From: Caryophanales bacterium UBA4691
Lineage (GTDB): Bacteria; Bacillota_I; Bacilli_A; RFN20; CAG-826
NCBI GenBank assembly: GCA_002404865.1
Contig: DHKP01000020.1
Coordinates: 1 to 45,704 of the forward strand
DNA length: 45,704 bases
Reading direction: 5' to 3'
Made by a program: the position numbers and the translations under genes
Notes under the pieces: generated by a model
What the model was told of the DNA's origin: nothing
The model's database searches: none
What the model saw: the letters and a program-made list of their open reading frames with translations, nothing else
In this document: positions 8,288 through 17,653 of the stretch, in pieces
Layout of the letters: every line of letters begins with the position of its first letter
Numbering within the stretch: the stretch's first letter is position 1

Positions 8288-9136
8288 ATGCCAAAAAGAT
8301 GGGGGCTTGCCATTGAAGGGGGCGGAATTAGAGGCGCTTATGCAGCAGGCGTTATTGATGCATTATTGGAAAATCATCTCTTCGCTGATGTGTGCTATGG
8401 AACAAGTGCTGGCGCTCTAGTGGGCTCAAACTATGCGGCACGTGAAGAAGGAAGAACCATCGCTTTAATGCTAAAAGCGATGCATAATCCACGTTTCGCT
8501 TCTCCATTGAACTTATGGCTAAAAGGGAATGTTTTTGATTTTTCTTGGCTTTTTTACCACGCGACGAAGCGTTTTCCATTCGACGAGAAAACATTCCATA
8601 CATCAAGCACCGACTTTTTTGCTGTCGCGATTAACTGCGAAACCGGAAAGCCTATTTATTGGAATAAAAACGATGAAGAGTTCTATCAAGGCTTAGCCGC
8701 AAGTTGTTCCTTGCCCCTCTACACGAATAATCCGATCTTTGTTCATGGCATTCCTTGCCTAGATGGGGGAGTGTGCGAAAGAGTTCCGTTTCATAAAATG
8801 CTGCTAGATGGCTTGGAGAATATCGTCGTTGTGACAACTCGCCCGCGAGGGTTCCGTTATGATGGAATAAAAAACGATGAGAAATCCCTGCAAAAACGCT
8901 ACAAAAACTATCTTAATCTCCTTAAAGCGAATAGAGATAATTATTTGATTTATAATCGGCACATGGAAGAATTAGAGCGATTAGAAGACGAAGGTCGCGT
9001 GATTGTCGTTTGGCCTTCAAGGCCATTAAATATTTCCTTCTTTGAATTTCGAAAAAAGAAAATCATGCCGCTTTATGAATTAGGAAAAAGCGATTGTTAT
9101 AAACTTTTAGACAAAATCAAGAAATCTATCCGCTGA
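8288..9136 (+). CDS. Patatin-like phospholipase family protein
   Basis: This protein of 282 residues has the patatin catalytic dyad: the serine in GTSAGAL and the aspartate in LDGGVCERVP. It is preceded by the oxyanion-hole motif EGGGIRGAYAAG near the N terminus. Such proteins hydrolyse acyl esters of phospholipids or related lipids. The length and the KxYxxYxxxxxxR-like region after the DGG suggest the bacterial YjjU/RssA-like branch. The ATG at 8288 is chosen because AGGAGGA precedes it at nine bases; an upstream frame extension from 8258 lacks such a site. No signal peptide is seen, so a cytoplasmic or membrane-peripheral location is likely. Confidence 0.85.
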   Translation: MPKRWGLAIEGGGIRGAYAAGVIDALLENHLFADVCYGTSAGALVGSNYAAREEGRTIALMLKAMHNPRFASPLNLWLKGNVFDFSWLFYHATKRFPFDEKTFHTSSTDFFAVAINCETGKPIYWNKNDEEFYQGLAASCSLPLYTNNPIFVHGIPCLDGGVCERVPFHKMLLDGLENIVVVTTRPRGFRYDGIKNDEKSLQKRYKNYLNLLKANRDNYLIYNRHMEELERLEDEGRVIVVWPSRPLNISFFEFRKKKIMPLYELGKSDCYKLLDKIKKSIR

Positions 9137-9140
9137 ATTT

Positions 9141-9168
9141 TAAGACATTTGTCTTATAATTCATTCAA
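9141..9168 (+). promoter_or_regulatory. Promoter with overlapping palindrome before the pseudouridine synthase gene
   Basis: TATAAT at 9155-9160 lies seven bases before the ATG at 9168, without a Shine-Dalgarno sequence. The inverted repeat TAAGACA/TGTCTTA (9141-9147 and 9150-9156, two-base gap) overlaps the first bases of the -10 box. That is where a repressor site would block polymerase. Confidence 0.4.
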
Positions 9169-10253
9169 TGAACAAAAATGATCGCAAAGCACATCGAGGA
9201 AAAAAGGGATTAGTCAATCCAAGCCGGATCAAGACTTTTACCGTATACAAAGAATGTGAACTTCTCCCTTTTTTAGAATTGAAAATGCCAGGGCTCAACC
9301 ATTCGCAGATTCGCCACATCATCGCGAATCAGCAAGTCTCTGTCGGGGGAGCTCCCACTAGACTTTTCGCCTATAAACTTTATCCAGAAGATGAAGTTGT
9401 AGTGAGCTATGATCGCATCGCTTTTCATTCCCGACACGATTTGCCCGTTCTTTATGAAGACGATGATATCATTTGCATCGATAAGCCTTCCGGGCTTCTT
9501 TCTACAGCGACCGAACGAGAAAAAGGAAGAACTGCGTATCGTCTAGTCAGCGATTACGTTACCGCAAAAGATCACGATGCGCGGATTTTCGTCGTCCATC
9601 GTCTTGACGAAGACACATCTGGCGTTTTGATTTTCGCTAAAAAATACGAAGTGCGGGAAGCTTTGCAAAATAATTGGCAAAAAATCGTTCGTAAACGTGG
9701 GTATTATGCGGTCGTTGAAGGGGAAGATATTCCTAGTTCGATGCATTTAGAAAATTATTTAGCCCAGGATAATTTTCAATTAATGTACGTCACAAAAAAC
9801 AAAGCGAAAGGGAAACTTGCGATTACGGATTTCACGAAAATCGCAGCAAAAAATGGTTATTCCTTGCTTGATGTTAATATTTCTAGCGGAAGAAAAAATC
9901 AAATTCGCGTCCAACTAGGCAATATTGGCCATTATGTCATCGGAGACGATAAATATGGGGAACCCGCTGATCCCATTCATCGTTTAGGGCTACATGCCTA
10001 TGAATTAGCGTTCGTTAATCCTCTTAACAACAAAGAATACGATATCAAAACGCCGATGCCAGAATCATTTAAACGACTATTTTGGAAAAGCGACAAAGAG
10101 AAAAAGGAGGTAAATAAAGATGGAACAGCATTACACTGTCTCAGTGAGCGACGAAGTTCTCAAAGATCTAAAGAACGAAGAGAAGCCCACTTCCAAAAAC
10201 AAGAGAAGCCCAAAGCAAAAGCAAAAAAAATCAAAAAGCAAAGACAAAGATAA
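9168..10253 (+). CDS. RluA-family 23S rRNA pseudouridine synthase with a basic C-terminal tail
   Basis: This 361-residue protein has an S4-like RNA-binding domain (about 25-85) and the RluA catalytic domain (about 90-310). The active-site motif VHRLDEDTSG supplies the catalytic aspartate, and GRKNQIRVQL follows later. Family members usually end soon after the segment around residue 310. Here about 50 more residues follow, rich in Lys, Arg and Gln. Residues 318-361 are encoded by the same DNA as the first 44 codons of the next gene in another frame. Which uridine is modified (RluB/C/D-type) cannot be told. The start sits seven bases after a TATAAT. Confidence 0.85.
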   Translation: MNKNDRKAHRGKKGLVNPSRIKTFTVYKECELLPFLELKMPGLNHSQIRHIIANQQVSVGGAPTRLFAYKLYPEDEVVVSYDRIAFHSRHDLPVLYEDDDIICIDKPSGLLSTATEREKGRTAYRLVSDYVTAKDHDARIFVVHRLDEDTSGVLIFAKKYEVREALQNNWQKIVRKRGYYAVVEGEDIPSSMHLENYLAQDNFQLMYVTKNKAKGKLAITDFTKIAAKNGYSLLDVNISSGRKNQIRVQLGNIGHYVIGDDKYGEPADPIHRLGLHAYELAFVNPLNNKEYDIKTPMPESFKRLFWKSDKEKKEVNKDGTALHCLSERRSSQRSKERREAHFQKQEKPKAKAKKIKKQRQR

Positions 10254-11823
10254 CGCGTTCGTCTTTTGGCTAAAGAAATTTTGGGAATCTTTTATTTGCG
10301 TCCTCCCGATTATCGTCGTTGTTTGCGCTTTAGTTTTGATTATACCCTTAATGACCAATGAGCCGATGATGGAATGGTCGGAGCTTATTTGTTTTTTAAT
10401 TTGCGCTTTCTTTATTGCGATAGGATTAACCTTCTTTAATAACGGCGCTGAGCAATACATGTCAAAAGTCGGTACGATTGTCGGTGAAACGCTTTTCAAA
10501 CAAAAAAAGCTATTCTTGGTCATTTTGATGACTTTTATCATCGGTGTTCTAGTGACAGTTGCTGAACCCGATCTTAAGGTTATGGCCGGGCAAATCGGTT
10601 GGGATGAACAGCTCCTTATTATTTCAGTAGGGGTTGGTGTTGGGTTATTTGTTGTTTTTGGGGTTTTGCGAATCTTGTTCAAAAAGAACCTCAATATCAT
10701 GTTTATTTGTTTTTACGGCATTGTATTCGCTCTCGCTGGAATCGTGAATCCAAAGTTCTTGCCGATTTGTTTTGATTCGGGTGGAGTTACAACCGGTCCA
10801 GTCACCGTTCCTTTTATTCTTGCCTTTGGCGCTGGCTTAGCCGCAAGCAAGAAAAGCGATGATGGCAGCGTTGGCGATTTCTTCGGTCTAACGGCTTTGG
10901 CATCTGTTGGCCCAATTCTCACCGTTATGATTCTTTCTTTATTCGAGAACGGCGATTCCTTGGTGTATAACGAAGTCGTTACTTCGATTGATTTCTCTTC
11001 TTGGCAAACGTTTTGGCCAACGTTTGGAAATAACCTTTTATCGCACTTTTTCGAAGAGGTGAAAAACGTGGCAATCGCGATTGCCCCCGTTTTCTTTTTC
11101 TTTATCATTTATAACTTTATTTTCGTCAGAATTTCCTTCAAACAGATTTTACGAATTCTCGTCGGCTTAGTTTACGCATATGTCGGTCTAGTTATTTTCC
11201 TAGGAGCTGTCAACACGGGTTTCTTGCCTATCGCCAACCAAATTGGCAAATACTTAGGAGGGAAGGAACAACTATATCCGATTGCGATTGTCGTTGGCGC
11301 TTTGTTTGGCTTATTCGGCGTTATCGCAGAACCTGCCGTCCATGTTCTTGTCCATCAAATTGAAAACGTCAGTGAAGGAACCATCAAATCCAAAACGGTT
11401 TTGACGGCGCTAGCTATTGCGATTGCAGGCGGCGTAGGCTTAGCAATCGTTAGAGCGCATTACGGCTTTAGCATCCTATATTATATGGTTCCAGGCTATA
11501 TTCTTGCTTTAGCGCTTACTTTTGTTGTCCCTAGAATTTATACTTCGATGGCGTTTGATTCGGGTGGTGTCGCTAGTGGGCCGATGGCCTCGACTTTTGT
11601 GATGCCGTTTTGCATTGGTTTTACGATTTCGCAACACGGCAGCGATTACGTCTATCAAGATGCGTTTGGATGCGTGGCAATGATTGCGCTTATGCCGCTT
11701 ATTATCATTCAGCTTGTCGGTTTATGGGCTTTAGTGAAACGCGCGTTTATTTATCATTGCGCCCGTCAACGCTTCATCGAGCCTAACGATGTGCAAGTCA
11801 TTCATTTTGAGGAGGGCTTATGA
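10120..11823 (+). CDS. DUF1538 family membrane protein
   Basis: This 567-residue protein has a Lys-rich cytosolic N terminus (1-45), then about a dozen membrane segments in two homologous halves. Each half carries an AEP motif (AEPDLKVM and AEPAVHVL) and an FDSGG motif (FDSGGVTTGP at 218, FDSGGVASGP at 479), which identify the duplicated DUF1538 domain. Function is not established; the fold looks like a transporter with broken helices at the SGG motifs. The start is supported by AAGGAGGT ten bases upstream, although it lies 134 bases inside the preceding gene. It overlaps the following PII-like gene by four bases, and such pairing with a PII protein suggests a regulated transporter. Confidence 0.85.
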   Translation: MEQHYTVSVSDEVLKDLKNEEKPTSKNKRSPKQKQKKSKSKDKDNAFVFWLKKFWESFICVLPIIVVVCALVLIIPLMTNEPMMEWSELICFLICAFFIAIGLTFFNNGAEQYMSKVGTIVGETLFKQKKLFLVILMTFIIGVLVTVAEPDLKVMAGQIGWDEQLLIISVGVGVGLFVVFGVLRILFKKNLNIMFICFYGIVFALAGIVNPKFLPICFDSGGVTTGPVTVPFILAFGAGLAASKKSDDGSVGDFFGLTALASVGPILTVMILSLFENGDSLVYNEVVTSIDFSSWQTFWPTFGNNLLSHFFEEVKNVAIAIAPVFFFFIIYNFIFVRISFKQILRILVGLVYAYVGLVIFLGAVNTGFLPIANQIGKYLGGKEQLYPIAIVVGALFGLFGVIAEPAVHVLVHQIENVSEGTIKSKTVLTALAIAIAGGVGLAIVRAHYGFSILYYMVPGYILALALTFVVPRIYTSMAFDSGGVASGPMASTFVMPFCIGFTISQHGSDYVYQDAFGCVAMIALMPLIIIQLVGLWALVKRAFIYHCARQRFIEPNDVQVIHFEEGL

Positions 11824-12665
11824 GCGAGAACAAAAATTCTATCTTTGGCGTTTGGAAACCGTCTTTCGGGCAAGAAAAAACGTTTTTCCGCGATAATAAA
11901 AGCGATGAAGAGAAAATCGCGACGCCTTATGAAAAGGAACATCAGCTCGAAAAACTCGGCATTGTCGTCACGGTCGTCAATGATGGGCAAGCTAGCGCAA
12001 TCGTAAACCTGTTTTCTAAGGTTAATAGCGCCGTGAGCTTTATTACGCATGGCGAAGGGACTGCAAAAAACGACCTTTATGACGTTTTAGGCGTTGGGGA
12101 ACAAAAGAAACAAATTATTTTTTCCACGATTAAGCGCCGCGACTGGGTCACTTTAGCCGAATTGATCGGAGAACGCTTTTCCGCTTCTAGAATGGCCAAA
12201 GGCATTTCTTATATGCTTGATATTGATGCGGTAGCGGGCGTCAGCACCTATAAATTTCTTACCGATCGAAGAGTTGAGCCCAAAGAGGCAGAGAGAGGAA
12301 TTTCAAAAATGGAAAATTCTATGGATTATGAAGTGATTTTCGCCATCGTGAACAATGGCTACACCGATTTGGTCATGAATGCTGCTAAACGCGCCGGGGC
12401 AAGAGGCGGAACAATCATTAATGCACGCGGAACGGGAAATAAAGAAATCGAGAAATTCTACGGGGTTATCATTTCACCAGAAAAGCAAATCGTCATGATT
12501 TTGGTGCCAAAAGATATTCGCGATGCCGTGTTAGAGCAAATCACCTTGGAAGCGAATATTCATTCTAAAGGTCAAGGAATCGCTTTCTCATTACCTGTTG
12601 ATGGCGTGGTTGGCTTAATGAGCGAAGAAAAAGAAACCGAAGAAGATATAGAAGAAGCCAAATAG
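11820..12665 (+). CDS. Protein with two PII-like domains, partner of DUF1538
   Basis: This 281-residue cytoplasmic protein appears to hold two ferredoxin-like domains of the PII signal-protein type. The first is around residues 45-130 (IVVTVVNDGQASAIVNLF, then FSTIKRRDW) and the second around 170-265 (FAIVNNGYTDLVMNAAKRAG, then GGTIINARGTG and MILVPKDI). An N-terminal stretch of about 40 residues and an acidic C terminus flank them. PII proteins sense nucleotides and 2-oxoglutarate and control transporters. This gene starts at the ATGA overlap with the DUF1538 gene, so it probably gates that membrane protein. The ligand is unknown, and the classic GlnB uridylylation tyrosine region is not recognisable. 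Confidence 0.75.
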   Translation: MSENKNSIFGVWKPSFGQEKTFFRDNKSDEEKIATPYEKEHQLEKLGIVVTVVNDGQASAIVNLFSKVNSAVSFITHGEGTAKNDLYDVLGVGEQKKQIIFSTIKRRDWVTLAELIGERFSASRMAKGISYMLDIDAVAGVSTYKFLTDRRVEPKEAERGISKMENSMDYEVIFAIVNNGYTDLVMNAAKRAGARGGTIINARGTGNKEIEKFYGVIISPEKQIVMILVPKDIRDAVLEQITLEANIHSKGQGIAFSLPVDGVVGLMSEEKETEEDIEEAK

Positions 12666-12690
12666 CTTAAAATGAGAGTACGATAAGAGC

Positions 12691-15600
12691 ATGAGCGAAT
12701 CGGTCTCATTAAAAACTATAGAGAAAAAGAAGGGGCAGCGTTTTTTTGAATGGCTAAATAAGTACGCCCCTTGGCTAACCAATTGGCGGAGTTTATTTTG
12801 GTTTTCCGCGTTTATTTTTTTCTTAGGAATGCTTTGGATGGGATATTCCCTACTCACCAATAGCGGGACGCAAATGTATGGCTGGGATTATTCAAGCCAG
12901 TTCATTCAATTTACGTACCGTTATTATGATATCTGGCATTATTTCTTCAAAACCGGCAAATTCACTTTATATGATCCTTCGACCTTTTTAGGGACAGACA
13001 ACATCGGTTCGAATAGTTACTATGGTCTATTTGACCCTTTTGTGTTCATTACCGTCCTCTTTCCTAGGGAACTGATTCCAGAAACGTACGCCTTCGTGAC
13101 TTGTTTAAAAGGCGTTGCTGGCGCTTTAGCGATGAGAGCTTATCTCCGCTACATGAAAATCAGTGAGACAAGCGCGCGTGTTGGCGCAACGGCCTTTGCA
13201 TATTGCGGCTTTTTGAATTTCATGGTTGGTTTCCCAAATGTTGTAAGCACTTGTTTTACGGTTCCTTTGATTCTACTTGGGATAGAAAAAATCATTCAAG
13301 AAAGAAAACCGTCTACTTTAGCGCTTAGCTTAGCGTTGCTTGGGATGATTTCTTTCTTTTATCTTGTCGTTTTATGCATCTTTGGCGTTTTGTATGCCTT
13401 ATGGCGTTATTTCTGGACTATGAAAAGCAGGAGCGCAAAAGAGAATTGGCTCACGATTGTTATGGGCGTTCTTTCTTTTGCGGTTGGCTTACTACTATGC
13501 GCATGGACGCTTTTACCTTCTTTACGCGAAACTTCTTTGTCTGGAAGAAATTCTTCTGTTGGGGCGGCGTATCTAAGCGCATTATTAGCGGCTTTTAAGG
13601 GATTTGATATTCAAACTATCTTCAAGATGATGTTTGAATTTGTCGGAAGTAGCAATGCCCGCGAACTCATGGGATTAGTGAGCTTTTTCTATCCGACTTG
13701 TAATTATTTGTGGCTGCCTTTAATGAAGGGCGTTGAAGCTTCTTATGACGCGTGGACCGCTTCTTTGTTTTGCTACACCCCGATGGTGATTTTCTTTATT
13801 TATCATTTTATTAGCAACATCCGGAAAAAAGATTTTGAAAACATCTTTGGCTTCTTGTTTTGTTCTTATTTCGTCTTTACCAATTTCGCTTATTTCTTCT
13901 TTTTCGCTTTTTCTGGTGATGGGTATGGCAGGTGGTTCATCGTTTTAGTGCCACTTATTATCCGCGAGGCAGCGAAAGGGATCGATGAAATAAAAGAGAG
14001 CCCAAAATGGCAGCTTCCTTTCGCAAGCTTACTATCGGTTTTGCTTACTATCCTCACTTTTGTTATTACTAAAAACGTCCTTGCGGATAAGCAAACTAAT
14101 CCTTATGGCTATGGGACGTATTATTCTTATAATTATCTAGTTCCTGCTGAAAGCGCGGGCCATAGTCTTTTATGGCTCATTATTTATCAAATTTGCCTTG
14201 TTGTCATTGAATCGCTTGTCATTTATTTTTTGCGTCACAAGGATTACTTGCCTCGCATTTTGATTGGCTTTATATCTTTAGAAACAATCGTCTGTGGCAA
14301 CCTAAGTTTCGCTTATGGAAGTTCCTATAGCTATGAAAAGTACTTCAATGGTGGTGAAAAGAACGCGCAGCTACTTTTAGACGCGACGAATTATATTAAT
14401 GCGAAAGACGATTCTTTCTTTCGAGTATATCAAGAGGGAACGGAAGAGAAAAACGCGGCCATGGCGTTTCGCTATAACGGGGCCAGCACATTCCATTCTT
14501 TATTCAATTATGACGTTACGGAATTTGGGCGTTTTACCCATATCATCTATAACGATTGGAGCTATGGGCCGGTATACGATAAGACCATTACGAGCAAAAG
14601 CTGGAGCGGATACTATGGCAATAAACGTGCAGATTTCGACATGATGATGGGGTATAAATATTACATTATCCGCAACGAGGAAAAGTATGACGAATCTAAA
14701 AATTATCTTTACCAGTATAATGTTCCTTTTTCTTCAAAGCTCATCTATCAAAACGAGCGTTTCTTAGTCTATGAAAACCCTTATTTTGTTTCCTTGGGAA
14801 GAGCGTTAAATGATACTATCTATCAAATTGAGCCAGACAAAGAAAGCGAGGCGAATAACGCTTCGAATTTCTATAATGGAATGGGTAGCGCCTCGGGTAA
14901 TTATCGCGAAATTGTTAAGAATGAAGAAACATTCTTAAAAAGTGCGGTTTTTGAAGAAAATATAGAGGTTCCGCAAGGATTTTTAAAGTCTGACGCGCCG
15001 ACTTATTTTTCCTCGTATCAAGACATTTCTTCCTCTTTGCATTTGGATAAATACGTGACGCCTAGCGATTACGATTTCAATGCTACTGATCCAGGGAGTT
15101 TCTTAAATGATTCCTCTTTGCTTGTTACTCTTAACCGCTCTAAACCCATTACTTATGGGCGAGTCACGGACAAGATTGTCTTTAGAAAACAAGATCATGG
15201 ATATCTTAATGATGACCCTCACGGCGCCTATTTCCTTCTTGGGTATAGTTCCGATGTTTGGACGCGCATTTATATGATTGGCGATACCTTCGATGAAGAG
15301 GGGAACTTACTAAAGGAGAACGCTCTATTAACCTACGAATATTACGCGATTAAGAACCTTTCTAAAAGCGGCTCCCCAACTTACAACGGACTTTATGGTT
15401 TTTACGTCCCGGGGAAAGTCAAAGCGATTGTCTATTGTAGGAAGAAGGAAGGAAACAAAGATAATCTTGAAACGGTTCGTTACCCAACTCTATTTAAACA
15501 AGAATATTCTGATTTTATTAAAAAATACCAAGTATTAGAAAAAGACGCTTTTAAGGACGTTACGTATTCCCCGGATCACTTCACTTTTAAGACCAATTAT

Positions 15601-15924
15601 TCCAAAAATCGACTTTGCGTGACAAGCTTAGGATATGATTCTGGATGGAATGTAGTTGCGACAAAAGTCGGAGAAAGCGGCTCTTTAATCCAAGAAGATT
15701 GCGTTACTTATAAGCTTGATGGAGGTCTTTTGGGCTTTCTAGCGCCAGAAGGGGAAGTGACATATTCCTTGACGTATTTCACTCCAAACTTAAAAATAGG
15801 CGTCATTTTCACGTATCTAGGAATTTTCATTTATTTTGGCTATGAAATCACCCTCTTTTTCTTGCTTAGCAAACGAAAATTAAAAGGAATTTCTTCGGCA
15901 ATCTCTAAAAGAAGGAATGATTGA
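12691..15924 (+). CDS. YfhO family membrane protein
   Basis: This 1077-residue protein resembles Gram-positive YfhO proteins, which are GT-C-type membrane proteins. YfhO in Bacillus and Listeria takes part in glycosylating lipoteichoic acid. The N-terminal ~560 residues contain about a dozen membrane helices with the early motif YGWDYSSQFIQF, where the acidic residue matches the usual catalytic aspartate in the first loop, and LYDPSTFLGTDN. Residues about 565-1035 form a large outside domain, and one more helix lies near the C terminus. TACGAT at 12679-12684 lies six bases before the ATG and no strong Shine-Dalgarno is present. The stop codon lies one base from the stop of the convergent rsmI. 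Confidence 0.8.
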   Translation: MSESVSLKTIEKKKGQRFFEWLNKYAPWLTNWRSLFWFSAFIFFLGMLWMGYSLLTNSGTQMYGWDYSSQFIQFTYRYYDIWHYFFKTGKFTLYDPSTFLGTDNIGSNSYYGLFDPFVFITVLFPRELIPETYAFVTCLKGVAGALAMRAYLRYMKISETSARVGATAFAYCGFLNFMVGFPNVVSTCFTVPLILLGIEKIIQERKPSTLALSLALLGMISFFYLVVLCIFGVLYALWRYFWTMKSRSAKENWLTIVMGVLSFAVGLLLCAWTLLPSLRETSLSGRNSSVGAAYLSALLAAFKGFDIQTIFKMMFEFVGSSNARELMGLVSFFYPTCNYLWLPLMKGVEASYDAWTASLFCYTPMVIFFIYHFISNIRKKDFENIFGFLFCSYFVFTNFAYFFFFAFSGDGYGRWFIVLVPLIIREAAKGIDEIKESPKWQLPFASLLSVLLTILTFVITKNVLADKQTNPYGYGTYYSYNYLVPAESAGHSLLWLIIYQICLVVIESLVIYFLRHKDYLPRILIGFISLETIVCGNLSFAYGSSYSYEKYFNGGEKNAQLLLDATNYINAKDDSFFRVYQEGTEEKNAAMAFRYNGASTFHSLFNYDVTEFGRFTHIIYNDWSYGPVYDKTITSKSWSGYYGNKRADFDMMMGYKYYIIRNEEKYDESKNYLYQYNVPFSSKLIYQNERFLVYENPYFVSLGRALNDTIYQIEPDKESEANNASNFYNGMGSASGNYREIVKNEETFLKSAVFEENIEVPQGFLKSDAPTYFSSYQDISSSLHLDKYVTPSDYDFNATDPGSFLNDSSLLVTLNRSKPITYGRVTDKIVFRKQDHGYLNDDPHGAYFLLGYSSDVWTRIYMIGDTFDEEGNLLKENALLTYEYYAIKNLSKSGSPTYNGLYGFYVPGKVKAIVYCRKKEGNKDNLETVRYPTLFKQEYSDFIKKYQVLEKDAFKDVTYSPDHFTFKTNYSKNRLCVTSLGYDSGWNVVATKVGESGSLIQEDCVTYKLDGGLLGFLAPEGEVTYSLTYFTPNLKIGVIFTYLGIFIYFGYEITLFFLLSKRKLKGISSAISKRRND

Positions 15925-15925
15925 T

Positions 15926-16786
15926 TTAATCTTTTTTGATAGATAAATAGATATCGTAAACACGATTTTTTGGTAAGGAGTTCTCTTCAGCGATTTTTGT
16001 AACGGCTTCTTTCCCTCTCATGCTTTTAATATCCTCCAAAAGAAGCGTTTTGATTTCTTCATCGCCCATTTCTTTTGCTAATTCTTTATTGTTCCCTTCA
16101 ACGACGATCACCATCTCCCCGATGAGGGTTTTTGGATCGATAGAGGATAATTCTCCTAATGAGGCACGAATGTATTCTTCGTGGAGTTTGGTAAGCTCTC
16201 TTCCTAAGCAAGCGTTTCTATTTTCTCCTAGATATCTCGCTAAAGCGAGCAATGTACGAGAAATGCGATGGGGCGATTCATAAAAAATAATCGTTTCTTT
16301 CCGTTTCGATAATTTGATGAGCTCTTTATTTCGTTCGCTTTCTTTGGCAGGCAAAAACCCTTCGAAATAATAGTGGGCTGTATCTAGGCCACTCGCGGCT
16401 AGCGCGCACAAAGAAGCGCTTGGGCCATTGATTACTGCGACTTTAATTTCATTTTCAATCGCACGTTTTACGAGTCTAGCCCCTGGGTCGCTAACTGTTG
16501 GATAGCCAGCGTCACTCACGTAGGCTACCTTTTTGCCTTCTTTTAATAAAGAGATGATTTTTGTGGCTCCCTCTTCTTCATTGTGTTCATGACAAGAAAT
16601 CAAAGGCTTTTTTATTCCAAATTTTGCAAATAATAAACCGGAATTGCGTGTGTCTTCGCAAGCGATATAGTCCATGTCCAAAAGGGTATCCACCGCGCGG
16701 GAAGAGAATTCTTTTAGGTTTCCGATCGGCGTGGCGACTAAATATAAAAGGGGATGTTTTCCCTCATAATTACCTTCGCGGAACAT
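15926..16786 (-). CDS. rsmI: 16S rRNA (cytidine1402-2'-O)-methyltransferase
   Basis: This 286-residue protein has the tetrapyrrole-methylase fold of RsmI. Recognisable segments are LVATPIGNLKEFSSRAVDTL, ACEDTRNS, SDAGYPTVSDPG and FYESPHRI. It methylates the ribose of C1402 in the decoding centre of 16S rRNA, using SAM. Its start overlaps the stop of ricT by one base, making it the last gene of the dnaX operon. It faces the YfhO gene with a single base between the two stop codons, so no separate terminator can lie between them. Confidence 0.92.
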   Translation of the reverse strand: MFREGNYEGKHPLLYLVATPIGNLKEFSSRAVDTLLDMDYIACEDTRNSGLLFAKFGIKKPLISCHEHNEEEGATKIISLLKEGKKVAYVSDAGYPTVSDPGARLVKRAIENEIKVAVINGPSASLCALAASGLDTAHYYFEGFLPAKESERNKELIKLSKRKETIIFYESPHRISRTLLALARYLGENRNACLGRELTKLHEEYIRASLGELSSIDPKTLIGEMVIVVEGNNKELAKEMGDEEIKTLLLEDIKSMRGKEAVTKIAEENSLPKNRVYDIYLSIKKD

Positions 16787-17649
16787 TAATTCGCTCCCTG
16801 AGGCGCATTTAACACCTTCCCCCTTTTGGTGTTCTTTTTAGATAGCTCATTATATTCGTCAAGGGGTATGACTTTGATGTCGAGCGGATTTTCTAGTTTT
16901 ACAGTTCTAGAAAGAATATTAAAGCCGCTGACGGAATAGTCTCCTTCGGGAAGATGAATTGTGGTTCCGACATAGGGATAATCTTTTTTCGCTTCGGTAT
17001 AAAGATCATCTTCATAAAGAAGGCAGCAAATGAGTTTTCCACATGGCCCAGAAAGTTTTGGGATATTCAAAGTGAGCATTTGGTTTTTAGCACGCGAAAT
17101 AGAGATGCCATCAAATTCGTTAATGAAAGTGGAGCAGCACAATGGCAATCCGCATATTGCGATTCCACCAACCATTCTCGCTTTATCGCGGTTCGCGATT
17201 TGGTGAAGCTCGATTCGGCAGTGAAGCTGTGGGGCGAGTAGTCGAAGTAGTTCACGGAAATCGACACGTGAATCAGAAGTGTAGGTAATGGTGATTTTGC
17301 TACCATCTAGTGTGTAATTTGCGCTTAATAAATTCATTGCTAAACCAAGGCGACGAACTTCTACTTCCGTAATATCTAAGGCAATCTTGGCCTGCTTTTC
17401 ATAATAATGATATTCTTCCACATCGGTAGGCGTCGCTTTTCTTAGGATTGGTTTAAGCGCTAAAGAAGAAGAATATAGGTGGATTGGCATTTCCGCATTC
17501 GCGACACTTCCTAACTCTAAACCGGACACTGTTTCTACGACCACATAGTCACCGATCTTTAAATCGCTATAATTCGTTCCAAAATAATATGCTTTGCTCG
17601 CATTTGTTAGTTTGATTCCAACATAGTATTCAAATCCGTTTTCTTCCAT
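16786..17649 (-). CDS. ricT: PSP1-domain protein RicT (YaaT)
   Basis: This 287-residue protein belongs to the PSP1/RicT family. The conserved core runs from YTSDSRVDFRELLRLLA through NRDKARMVGGIAICG. Clustered cysteines (CGLPLCCS and CGKLICCL) match those that bind [4Fe-4S] clusters in the RicAFT complex, which assists RNase Y-dependent RNA processing in Bacillus. The place between holB and rsmI is the same as in B. subtilis. No ricA or ricF is visible in this window. Length and motifs are normal for the family. Confidence 0.88.
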   Translation of the reverse strand: MEENGFEYYVGIKLTNASKAYYFGTNYSDLKIGDYVVVETVSGLELGSVANAEMPIHLYSSSLALKPILRKATPTDVEEYHYYEKQAKIALDITEVEVRRLGLAMNLLSANYTLDGSKITITYTSDSRVDFRELLRLLAPQLHCRIELHQIANRDKARMVGGIAICGLPLCCSTFINEFDGISISRAKNQMLTLNIPKLSGPCGKLICCLLYEDDLYTEAKKDYPYVGTTIHLPEGDYSVSGFNILSRTVKLENPLDIKVIPLDEYNELSKKNTKRGKVLNAPQGAN

Positions 17650-17653
17650 AGGG

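Noticed and set aside
10131..11108. Long antisense open frames opposite the DUF1538 gene
   Set aside because: They have low-complexity, basic composition, no ribosome binding sites and no family resemblance; they mirror the membrane-protein codons.
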